NCBI GenBank assembly: GCA_003344405.1
Contig: NOWV01000269.1
Coordinates: 1 to 64,000 of the forward strand
Origin: Trichoplax sp. H2
Taxonomy: Eukaryota; Placozoa; Uniplacotomia; Trichoplacea
DNA: 64,000 bases
Reading direction: 5' to 3'
Shown: positions 25,831 through 35,704 of the stretch, in pieces
Position numbering within the stretch: position 1 is the first letter of the stretch
Layout: each line of letters begins with the position of its first letter
Program-made: the position numbers and the translations under genes
Notes under the pieces: model-generated
What the model was told of the DNA's origin: nothing
Database searches by the model: none
What the model saw: only the letters and a program-made list of their open reading frames with translations

Positions 25831-26073
25831 TAAAGACCAGTGAAGGCTACTACGACCAGTATCGATCGCGAAAAGCTGACGTCATTCTTTCCATCCATCC
25901 ATCATTCTGTGCGGACGCCGACTGGACCAAGTTGGTCCAGTTGAGCGTGGAGCGGAAACGTTCCAGTCTAGTCCTCCAAGCAGTGGACTGTTTTCGAAAC
26001 TAGGCGCAGATTCATCCAAATCGCAATCCAAAAAAGGCCAAGGCAAGGAGTCCCAATAGCGTGGCAATCAATC

Positions 26074-27490
26074 ATGTCAGCAGTCAATACTCGAGTTTAT
26101 CTAGAGAATAAGAAACGGTAAGAATGATCCGATCAAAAGATTAATACAACGTCCGTAGAATGATTTGTTGTCGTTGATGGTTGGGCAGGACTGCCTCCTT
26201 GGCTATGCCAAGGAGATACTATACTTCCATTATTTGTGTAATATAGTAAGACCAGTTCGCCAATGCTATTGGTAGTGCTGGAGTTTTAGAATTCCCGGAA
26301 TAGAATTAGCTCAAACTACTACACTCTTCTACGCGTATACAAGAGTGAAATAATCTGTAAAGTCTTGCTAACGCTTGCCAATGGATTCATTTTTAGGCAA
26401 GCACAAGCTGCTACCGTACGATGCCAAAAGTGTTTGCAATTTGGGCATTGGACTTATGAGTGTCAAAATCAAAGAAAATACTTATCAAGACGATCCAGAA
26501 CTTCCGAGTTAAACAAGATGGTCAGGGAACAAGAAAAGAAACCTGATTATAGGTAGCAAAGTAGAGTAATGTAGACTGAATATCATATTGGAAATAGCAT
26601 ACAGTATTAGCCTAGGCAAGCCAGACAGCCGATAGCGATGCTAAATTGATCCGTTCAAAATACAATCTCTACAGTACAAGTTCACATGTGGCCACAGTAT
26701 TGTACATCAGTTATACACGAAATGAGATAATTTTATCATTGAGCAGATTATAGAAATCCCAGGATGGTCCACTGCGCTAGTTCAAGTTTTAGTTGCAGTC
26801 TTAGCTTGAAAGCCCTTAGTACAACTACAAAGGCAGAATAAACTAATGGATTAGGATTTGTACATATTTCATTATGAATACGTAGGATGATTTTCTGTAT
26901 ATTTCGCAATATGCAAGACCGTATGATCTGTATGGCAGTCAGCGTTAGTACTCAAATTGAATATACTAATTATGGAGAACAAATTATTATACTCGTTTAA
27001 TGGAGTCTTATGATTAAGATTATAACCTCTATTACTAACCAAACTGACCATGGTCTTTATTACTATTATGCTGTATGTTGTACATACAGCATAATAGTAA
27101 ATTTTTTCAAATTGAACTGTTACTTGTTCGTATGCACACTTTTACAATAACTTTATTATTTGCTTTACGCCGGTATTTACGTATACAATTTTGGAATGGT
27201 CTTGTTAATAACTATTGCCATTCATTTCTTTTTATTATAGTTCTGACAGTGATAGCAGTAGCTCTTCGGATTCGGATAGCAGCACTTCAAGCAGCGACAG
27301 CAGCTCTACTAGTTCGAGTAGCGATAGCAGTACTAGCAGCAGTAGCAGTAGCAGTAGCAGTAGCAGTAGCAGTAGCAGTAGCAGCAGTAGCAGTAGTAGC
27401 AGTAGCAGCAGTAGCAGCTCCAGCAGTTCTGATAGCAGTAGCTCATCGGATGATTCATATCGACGGAGGAAAAAGATACGACACCACTGA
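26074..27490 (+). CDS. ZCCHC10: ZCCHC10, CCHC zinc-knuckle protein with Ser-rich tail
   Basis: Three exons, 26074-26117, 26397-26552 and 27241-27490, join in phase 2 at both introns (450 nt, 149 residues). The start is ATG 26074 ([15 protein letters not shown]). The zinc knuckle [15 protein letters not shown] uses Cys24, Cys27, His32 and Cys37. It is followed by the family's second signature [15 protein letters not shown] (ZCCHC10 RKYL.RPSRT.EL). The third exon is almost pure Ser/Asp (about 70 residues) and ends in a basic tail, RRRKKIRHH. The human protein has the same order: zinc knuckle, Ser/Asp low-complexity tract, Lys-rich end. It is a nuclear protein of poorly known function. The long ORFs in the other frames of exon 3 (poly-Ala/Val, poly-Leu, Cys/Tyr) are shadows of the AGC/AGT repeat. 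Confidence 0.93.
27061..27099. repeat. Perfect 18-bp hairpin in ZCCHC10 intron 2
   Basis: TACTATTATGCTGTATGT and its exact reverse complement ACATACAGCATAATAGTA are separated by only TGT. A perfect 18-bp stem with a 3-base loop is unusual by chance. The loop is too tight for a typical miRNA precursor. It is more likely a recent inverted duplication or a cruciform. Confidence 0.7.
27335..27425 (+). repeat. AGC/AGT trinucleotide repeat coding poly-Ser
   Basis: The third exon of ZCCHC10 contains a long uninterrupted run of AGC and AGT codons, mostly alternating as a hexanucleotide. It is expected to vary in length between individuals. In frame it encodes Ser only. Confidence 0.8.
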
Positions 27491-28879
27491 TATGGCAATG
27501 CTTATTGACCGTTGCATTCTGATCTTGGGTAATCATTTCTGGTGTGGCAGGGTTTAATCAATTATATAACAAATTGGGGAAAGGTAGAAATGGATCGGAA
27601 ATTTCATTGTAAAATTTAAATGGTTTATAGCTTAAGCTATAGACAAATGTCTGAATGCTATTTCTAACCGTGAGATTGATAGCATTACTAAAGAAATGCT
27701 GTACAGTATACTGGATGTGTAACTATTAATTACAGCTATTATCGTAGTAATATGTATAATGTATAGCACTTTTCTAATATCTGTAATTTTAATATCATGC
27801 ATCATAGATTTAAATGCGGCCAGGTAACTTTGTTGACTACTTCTAAACTATTGTACTTATTCGTATGCCCATTATATCCCAGCGTGGATGTTCTAGTCGA
27901 CATGTAACGTGATTTCCATTTTAACATGACTTACCGTACCTTGTAGCTAACTATGCTGTGTTATGGCCATGTTATTGGTGCGTTTTGTCCAATGTAGCAC
28001 ATTAATTGGCTCTAATTGACCAGGCTGAGATAGATATTTCTGTTGTAACATAAATACTGAAGCAGCCGTTCTTTAGTGTAGAATGGACTTCCATACTCGT
28101 CTAATTTTATAAGTAATGAAGGCTATTCCATTTTTTGCAGCGGTGCTGTAATGCTTTACTAATATTAACCTCACTTTTAATAAAAAGTATGTATCTTTCA
28201 GAAAGACCATTTTTGTTTACTTTTATGGATTGAAGATCGACAACGCACATATTATAACTACAGTACATGCATTATTAGCATAGTGTATGTCAAACTTTAG
28301 AAAATACAGCACGTGTATTGGTCATGTGCTGATGCTAGCATAATCTCTCCTTGAAAGTGGGGATAAATATAACGCCATAGGATAGTTATTTGGATATAGT
28401 GCTTTACTGTCATTTAGCTATGCAAATTAACAAGGCATGTTTCCAGTAGATGATTCGGTTTTGTAGTCGATGTCTTCAATGGCAACTACTGCAACCGACT
28501 TCTATCATCTATAATGAGTCAATGTAGGCCAAATCAAGTTTGCAATTATACTGCCATTTAGCTATGCCAATTAATAAGGCGTGTTTCCAGTAGATGATTT
28601 GGTTTTGTAGTCGATGTCTTCAATGCCAACTGCTGCAACCGACTTTTATAATCTATAATGAGTCAATGTAGGCCAAATCAAGTTTGCAAATAATTGGATG
28701 CAATTTACACGGTTAGCTTATGAGACAGGCAGACGGGCAGACATGATTGCATTGCCTTCATTAACTGTACCTTTATGGCAAGACAGTAGTAGTCTTGACT
28801 ACCTACAGCAACCGTATGTGCAAAGGCCAAAATTGGCATAAGTGAACAGCTAGCAAAGTGGTAGGAAAGCTCCGCCAAG
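27491..28879. other. Intergenic between ZCCHC10 and SMIM20-like
   Basis: This holds the ZCCHC10 3' flank and, at 28411-28690, a 143-bp tandem duplication. A palindrome TATAGCTTAAGCTATA lies near 27625. No coding exon is recognised. Confidence 0.4.
28411..28690. repeat. 143-bp tandem duplication
   Basis: Two diverged copies start at 28411 and 28554 (CATTTAGCTATGC). They share GGTTTTGTAGTCGATGTCTT and AGTCAATGTAGGCCAAATCA. They differ by scattered substitutions, so the duplication is not brand new. The array lies upstream of SMIM20-like. Confidence 0.85.
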
Positions 28880-30199
28880 ATGCGACTTCATGGAACGGTT
28901 GTAGCAGTGGGAGTTGTTGGCTTAATTGCTGTCGCTTTATACCCTATAGCGATTGATCCAAAATTGCACCCTGAGAAATATCGTAAGAAAATTCTTCTTA
29001 ACATTAGCAGCTAATGATTTCGTGAAGTGTAAATAGGTGTAGTACAACAGGGAAGCATACAATTATGCAGTATATGTACAGTAATGTACATCACGAATGC
29101 CTCAGGCGTGGATGAAGAGCAAACTGCATCAGTATTTTACAAAACGATTTCTTCATACATTCAATGAATTATAGAAAAAGAGGCAATTTCGAAAAGGATA
29201 CTGTACAACTTATTGGATAGTCGGATTAAAGTTGAATGACTGACTGTAGAAAGTGTTGTAGACTAGCATGTTAGCATTACTATTACTTTTATTACTGTAA
29301 ACGTACGAATGCGATGCAAGGGTAGTAGCTATTTCTGCTAAATACGACGTACATGATACTTTACATTCGCCTCGACGATGCTGTAGCAATATAATCAGCA
29401 GCACCTAACACGGGCTGATTTTAGTCGGTAGAACCTGCCTCTATCCGCAGTGGCGACACGAATACTACTTGTATCGAATAGCTTGTAAGCTCTACCTTTG
29501 CTTCTGTCGGCGACTAGAGGTACTTCAAGTTGCATAGCGGAATACAAAATTTCCAGAGACACTACAGTATGCCATATTTCATTCTTACATCATGTCATCA
29601 ATAAAGATGAATACATACATATTAAGCAATACTGCTTTTTATTGCTAAGGCTGAAATAAGAACGCAATCTGCTACTAAATTTCAATCGTATTTGCCATTA
29701 TTGGAGAGCTTGGTTGCTCGATACCAACTCTCCTTAAACCAAGAAAACAGATGTAGTCGCGTAGCTTAGTTATAATATCCGTATTAGGCTGGATTCTATG
29801 ATATGCAAGGGATAATTGATAGTAGCTTTTAGTCAATCTGTTATTTATCAATTATTAAGGGTAGATTAGAAGGAAAGTCTAAAAACAGTCATGATCGATA
29901 CACCGCATCATAAGTGTATACGTTTGAATGTAAATAGGATACGAAAATTGCATACGTACTTGCTTGCGGGCGCTATTTGTCTTTTCGATTGCTGGCTAGT
30001 TCTTATTATTTATTTGTCGTTGTAAAATAAGCTACGATTACAAATAAATTCTATTCCTATTGGACTGCCAGTTTCAGTCAGTAATAGAAAGTTACGTAGC
30101 GTTTTCTGGCTAAGATTTTTTCAATTTTTAGGCGCGAGTCAGAAACGAATGCGAGAAATTAAGAAGGAAAGAGATGAAGCAAAACCAAAACATCCATAA
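28880..30199 (+). CDS. SMIM20: SMIM20/MITRAC7-like mitochondrial inner-membrane protein
   Basis: Exon 28880-28982 and exon 30132-30199 (acceptor ATTTTTAG) join in phase 1 to give 56 residues. The start is ATG 28880 in context CCAAGATGC. Residues 5-23 are one hydrophobic helix (TVVAVGVVGLIAVALYPI). It is followed by a conserved-looking P-K-L-x-P-E-x-Y-R and a basic, Gln/Lys-rich tail ending KPKHP. The pattern YPI-x3-P-x-L-x3-E-Y-K/R-x2-Q matches SMIM20 (MITRAC7), a chaperone that stabilises newly made COX1 during cytochrome c oxidase assembly. The usual C-terminal WSDPF-type motif is missing, so the assignment is moderate; another small integral membrane protein family is possible. The 1149-nt intron contains nothing recognisable. 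Confidence 0.6.
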
Positions 30200-31524
30200 C
30201 GATAAATTTTTATTTCATTGGCAGCTATACTCAGCATTCTTCGTGCTATGTATTGTTCGGCGTCTTATATCAACAGTCCTATAAAGATGTGATATATTAT
30301 TATAAGATGATGTATTATTACAGCATGCAGCTATCCTGCGTATGTGAAAGTATTTAAACTTGAGTAACTAATTTAGTATGATGGTATATTTTTCTGTTAC
30401 CAACAGTAAATCAGGAAATGACAATAAATCATACGGTAACACGATTTAAAGTTATTTTCTGATGATGGAACGCATACTACTGTAATGTAGTGGCAATGTG
30501 AGTTTGCATGAACAAGTCAAGTTGACATTAGCAATGATATTTGTTTCACAATTCTTCTCACCCAAACTATTTTAGGTGAAGCAAGACGTACAACCACTTG
30601 AGAGGAAACGAACAAAGTAGATGTTGTTTGACTGACTGTATTACATAATATATTGTAGTGAGTTATTGTGCTAGATATTATAGCAGAATCCGATTATAGA
30701 GCATTTCTGTAGTAATTCGTTCTTAGAAATTAATCAAGTGATTGTTATAGCATTAAATTTGGCTTGTAGTGTAGACTCTCTGATTGCGATCTATAAAATC
30801 TGAAATCAAGTCCTATGGTCAATAGGAAATTGATTGATAATTCAAATCTCAACCAGCGTTGAGACAATATTTCATGAGATACATGGCCTTCAAGTAGTTA
30901 TACCCACATTAACAACAGTAGAGATTGATGTCAGCCGCACGGATTATACTTTATAAATACACTCCATTTTCATAACATTAGATTGAGGTAAAATAAAAAA
31001 ACTAGAAGCCCATTGCAGATATTATGCTATTTAATTATTGCGAACAACTAAAAATTAGCTAGATGGGTATTCATTCGAACAGAATATTAAGGAATCGATA
31101 GTCACAGCGATAATTTGGCATAAGGTAACCGCTATTCACAAATTTGCTGCAATTTCGTACAACTATATCATATATTTAGGGGAATAAATAGGATTTGCGT
31201 GTATTTGGTAATGACGGATGATAGTTGACTGTACTTAAACTTTCAGGTACATTTCAGTTTGTATACTGTACTCGCATGTTACGGCCATTGTAGTTGTAAA
31301 TATAGGGAACAAGGTAATAAACATGCCTGGCAAATGATACAAGTTAGATGCAACTAGTTAAATTCTTATGCTAGCCTGTAATATTGCCCATAAACAATAA
31401 TGGACCTCTGCAAACACAACGAGCTAATCTTAAATGCTTTATTAATAGATGTATGACATTAGGATAAATTAAATGCAAACAATATTATTGTATAAAAATA
31501 AGTTACACAGGAGCATCCTATCTT
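30200..31524. other. Convergent intergenic region
   Basis: Lies between the stop codons of SMIM20-like and the b561 gene. A minus-strand AATAAA at 31438-31443, 82 bases past the b561 stop, is its probable poly(A) signal. No genes or repeats were seen. Confidence 0.4.
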
Positions 31525-32162
31525 TTAACTATAACTCGATCTATACTTTTTACTACTTCTTACGAATACATTTACAACGACCACAATGAATAATGCGATG
31601 AGAGAGTATTTCAACATCATGACAAGTCTTAAGTCGATTACATAGACAGCCCAGTTAGAATAAAACGCTAAATATATCGTAGTCATTCCTGAGAAGTAGG
31701 TGGTAAGTCCAAAAATAAGATGAAAACTTTTAGAGTTGTATTTTATAACTGGCATTTCATTAACCATTTTCAGACCATATAAGGTCTGTAGTATGGTCAA
31801 AATTAAGGTAGCAAGACCATACCAAGAGTGATAACTGACTAGGTGATTAGAATTAGATCTGTATTTGTTGAAAACAATCGTTGATGTACCAAGTAGGGTT
31901 AGTAGGCCAGCAGCCAATTGCATCTTTTGGTGACCGGCAACCTTATTCGGATACGTCGGGACGTTGATGGGAAACTTTGTTGACGAAAAGAGTGAAATAG
32001 CTTCTGTCATGCAGAGAATAAACTAAAGATTGGGAGAGAACCTTGTCAGGTGGATACTTGACAAATAGAGTTGAAGTACTGCATAAGTTAGTAGTAATAT
32101 TGATTCGCTCTAGTTAGTACTTACAGCCAAAGTCATGAATGTAGGATGCCAGGAAAATAATG
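31525..32162 (-). CDS. Cytochrome b561-domain membrane protein (CYB561D1/D2-like), 3' two exons
   Basis: Minus-strand exon 32162-32125 (LFSWHPTFMTLA) joins in phase 0 to exon 32022-31525 (FILCMTEAISLF...), which ends in a stop codon. Together they are 177 residues. An ATG inside the last exon (32010) is not the true start, because the upstream exon supplies the SWHP helix of the b561 fold. The four haem-ligand histidines are present: SWHP, GHQKMQ, YHSWYG and FHLIFG. Five hydrophobic helices are visible; the first helix and the start lie in an exon I could not place between 32170 and 33400. CYB561D proteins are ascorbate-driven transmembrane ferric or monodehydroascorbate reductases. The layout with MTEA right after helix 2 favours the CYB561D1/D2 subgroup. 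Confidence 0.85.
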
Positions 32163-33757
32163 CTGTAAGGAAAATGCTACCGATTAGACACACTCAGATA
32201 TACTTTATTAAAATGATAAGGTCATCTCTTCAACGTGTACTACATGCTATACTGGCAACAGTTCAAAATAAGATATATGCTGTAGGTATATCCTATCAAG
32301 GTACCGGGCATGGTTACGTTGCCTGTCGTTCATGTAGCTTGCAGTATTGAATAATTTGTACATTCTACATATGTCTAAGTTCAATCTCATTTTATGAATG
32401 TCAAGGTAGTGTTTTCGAAAATAACAACAGTAGACTTATCAATCGGTACATTTGATGGTGAAAATAGAGAAGTAGGTTAATGAAGTTTTCATACATGATT
32501 TGATTGAATAATAAATAGATTAATGAAGGCTGTCCAGAATTATTACAGCGTTTTCTTGCTGTTCTGTTGTGTATTCTGAATACCAATGCCGTGATAAAAC
32601 GTTTTAACCTACAGTACAATATACATATTGATAAGCATGATTCGAAATCGCTGTAGTGCCGATTTAGAATGTGGATTTAGTTCCTAGTTCATTACGGTTT
32701 CTTTAGCATACTGTACTATATTGTATCTGATACTGTCGTAGGAAATGCACCATGCCACGCGAGATTCAGTAGACATTCCTTCTTATAATACTGTACATGG
32801 TTGATGATCAATACCGTACTACCTGTTATGGTGTCTTTTCTTTTTTATTAATTGATAATAACATTCAGCATTTGCTCACGTTGTTGTTTACTCTAGTTTC
32901 CATGTTCTGTTGCAGTTGTGATCAACATCGTTTAAGTCCAATTGATCACAATTGTACACGTGTATGATCATACATACGTAACAGTATTAAAGTTATTAAT
33001 CACTTTTTTTTTTCTAAACTGCACCGATATGAATAATATCAATTACAGTAATCCTTCATGAACTGAGCCAGCAAGGTAATAAACGTATCTTTTACAATCC
33101 TAACTTACATGATCCAGGCCTTGCAACATAAATTAGAGATGCACTTAAAAATATTACACAAACATGAACTATGATTGAGCAAATATTTGAAAAGAAGGAT
33201 GTTTGTGTTGTAGCCATGTTTCCAGTTGTCTCAGCCCTTTGGTGTCTCTTAACCGCTGCAGTCATTCAAGTTTATACATTAGTATCCGGTTATGATAGGT
33301 CCGTTACCTATCGATCATGACGATACTTTACCAATTGAATTGAAAACAAGTGATTTTACCAATTATCGCTCAAAAATGAAGAAGAAGAACTTGCCTTGAT
33401 CCTTGGCTTGCGATCGGACAGCTTCTGCAACTCTATCTTGCAGTAAGAGTGCAGCGTTGCCAGTCTGACTACAGTATACAAGTACACCCAACCCGCAAGA
33501 TTCTACAGCATCGATGAGGATACTGTTGCATGATTACCCTAGTGTCATACAGTTTGACTGACTAATCTGCTATGCATGCTTTACGAATTAGGTAAGGCAG
33601 CAATAGCTAATGGCTACGAATGATGGAGCAAGAGTTTGGGATTGGATAGAATCTGTCTTTCTATCGACTGTACTGTTAACATGCATGGATCAATCTGTCT
33701 TGTTGATTGCTGTATGAGGAAATAGTGTAAAGTAGTTGACAAAATTTTATTTTTGGA
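32163..33757. other. Region upstream of the b561 gene
   Basis: It should contain the missing first exon and promoter of the b561 gene. Scattered ACTGTAC motifs occur at 32700-32830 and about 33470. A 10-bp inverted repeat TTGTGATCAA/TTGATCACAA lies at 32916-32951. No exon could be placed with confidence. Confidence 0.35.
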
Positions 33758-34260
33758 GTGTTGGTTTACTGCTAGGCCAGGCGATGTAAAATGGATGTCA
33801 TGAGTGTCGAAGCCAGTTGGAGTATGGCGTCAAGATTTTACATGTCTTGATACGACATCTGTTTTACACATGTTTTATGGATTCTAGTCCACTACTGGAT
33901 GGAGTAGTGAAACCTGACGAGTTTTAGCCTTGAAGATTGCAATCTATGGCTATCGAATATGGAGTATCGCTCAATCGAAAATGACACCGTGGATGACTGG
34001 ATGACAGTGGTTGTTGTTTTTTTTGTTGGGTTACTGTTAGGCCAGGCGATGTAAAATGGATGTCAGGAGTGTCGAAAGCCAGTTGGAGTATGGCGTCAAG
34101 ATTTTACAAGTCTTGATACGACATCTGTTTTGCGGATTCTAGTCCACTACGGTATGGAGTAGTGAAACCTGACGAGTTTTAGCCTTGAAGATTGCAATGT
34201 ATGGCTATCGAATATGGAGTATCGCTCAATGGAAAATGACACAGTGGATGACTGGACAGG
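33758..34260. repeat. 265-bp tandem duplication
   Basis: Two near-identical copies, about 33762-34026 and 34027-34256, share TAGGCCAGGCGATGTAAAAT and GAATATGGAGTATCGCTCAA. Copy 2 lacks a short piece around the TTTTACACATG segment of copy 1. Degraded units with the same TATCGAATATTGAATATCG core continue to about 34620. Confidence 0.85.
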
Positions 34261-34900
34261 GATGCCACTAGCATGCGGTATCGAGCGGCAAAACCTGCCG
34301 AGTTATTCACCTTGATATCTCTATCGAATATTGAATATCGTCCAAGTGCAAAGAGCACAGTGGACAACTAGACGAGGATGCAACGTCGACAACTTGACAG
34401 GGATGCAACCAGCATACTGTATCGAGTAGCAAAAGTTGCCGAGTATTTACCCTTGACGTCTGTATCAAATATTCAATATCGCTCAATTGTAAATACCACC
34501 GTCAACAACTTGACAGGGATGCAACTAGTAAACAGTACTGCAGTTATCGAGTAGCAAAACCTGCCGAGTTTCTAAGCTTGACATCACTATCGAATATGGA
34601 GAGTCCATGTTGCTCAACTGCAAATAACACAGTTGACAGTACTCCAATATGTAGGATTGGAGATAGACCTGACTTGGAGATCAAAGTTGATAGAATAAAA
34701 TGGACAATTTGCAGAATGAAAGTTGCAATCAACCAGGTCCAACAGCTTGACTACAAGTACTATACACACTCCTCAAGCTTCCTCCAGTACTGTACTGTAG
34801 AATATTGAGAGTCCATGTTGCACAACTGCAAATAACACAGTTGACAGTACTCCAATATGTAGGATTGGAGATCAACCTTGCAATTTTCAGTTGATACAAT
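34261..34900. repeat. Degenerate tandem repeats, including a 208-bp duplication
   Basis: Units of about 110-140 bp with ACAGGGATGC and GCAAAACCTGCCGAGTT recur at 34257, 34398 and 34513. A second element, GAGTCCATGTTG...GTAGGATTGGAGAT, occurs at 34601 and 34809 (208 bases apart). Short ORFs called here are shadows of these repeats. Confidence 0.75.
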
Positions 34901-35131
34901 AAAATGGACAATTTGCAGAATTCAAGTTGCAATCAACGAGGTCCAACTAGACCTGAGAAAGGTTCGATTCAATACCTTTTTGGTCGATATAAGAACCTGA
35001 ACTTGAACCGCTTTGACATCAATCAAACCTGAACCAAACCGATTTTACCATTTTTGAAGGGTTCAATTTTACAGCAACATAGATGATGCAGTCAGTTCAG
35101 AACGTTTTCAACAGCTTCATTACAAGTCCAT

Positions 35132-35345
35132 ACTCCTCAAGCTTAACTACTGTACTGTATATCCGCCATTACACTCCTCAAGCTTAACTACTGTACTGTA
35201 TATCCGCCATCACACTCCTCAAGCTGCCTCTAGTAGTGTGCTGTATATCCGCCATCACCAGTTTACTCAACACCTACAGTACCGTAGTGTACAGTACTGT
35301 ACAGTACCGCTAAGTATGTACTGTACACCGTACAATACAGTTCAG
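35132..35345. repeat. 41-bp tandem repeat x3 with TACTGTAC cluster upstream of SPT5
   Basis: ACTCCTCAAGCTTAACTACT begins units at 35132, 35173 and 35214, an exact 41-base period. Each unit contains TACTGTA or a variant. Immediately downstream (35275-35345) is a dense group of GTACAGTACTGTACAGTACC-type motifs. The cluster ends 360 bases before the SPT5 ATG. Confidence 0.85.
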
Positions 35346-35704
35346 TATGGCGCTAGAAAGGGAACCCTTGGAAAGTACTGTAACCAGCGGAAAAGTGAAT
35401 CCCGCATACGATTGTCGTGCAATCAACTCACTCACTAAGACGTTTCATACAGTCAAGTCGAGTGACTCTCCAATACAGTCAGACACCATCGATCGATCGC
35501 CAACAAAGTGTCACTACTGGTTGGTACGTTTTCATATGGTCGAGTGGCTGCCAACTGCAATTGCCAGTGTAATCGACTTGGCTGGAAAGCTTTGAGTTGG
35601 AAATTGACAATCTGCTAGAGAACATTTGCAGAGAAAAATTAGGCTAGAATAGTCAAGAAACTGCATCTAAATTGATTGAAATTGAAGGAAAAAGGAAAGA
35701 AAGA

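Noticed and set aside
27075-27557. 160-codon Ala/Val-rich ORF and minus-strand poly-Leu ORF
   Set aside because: Both are other-frame readings of the AGC/AGT tract of ZCCHC10 exon 3; the Ser frame matches the protein family and splices in phase.
33217-33321. Plus-strand 34-codon hydrophobic ORF MFPVVSALWCLLTAAV
   Set aside because: Looks like a membrane helix, but there is no second exon, family or other support; the neighbouring minus-strand open stretch at 33400-33470 would need a GC donor.
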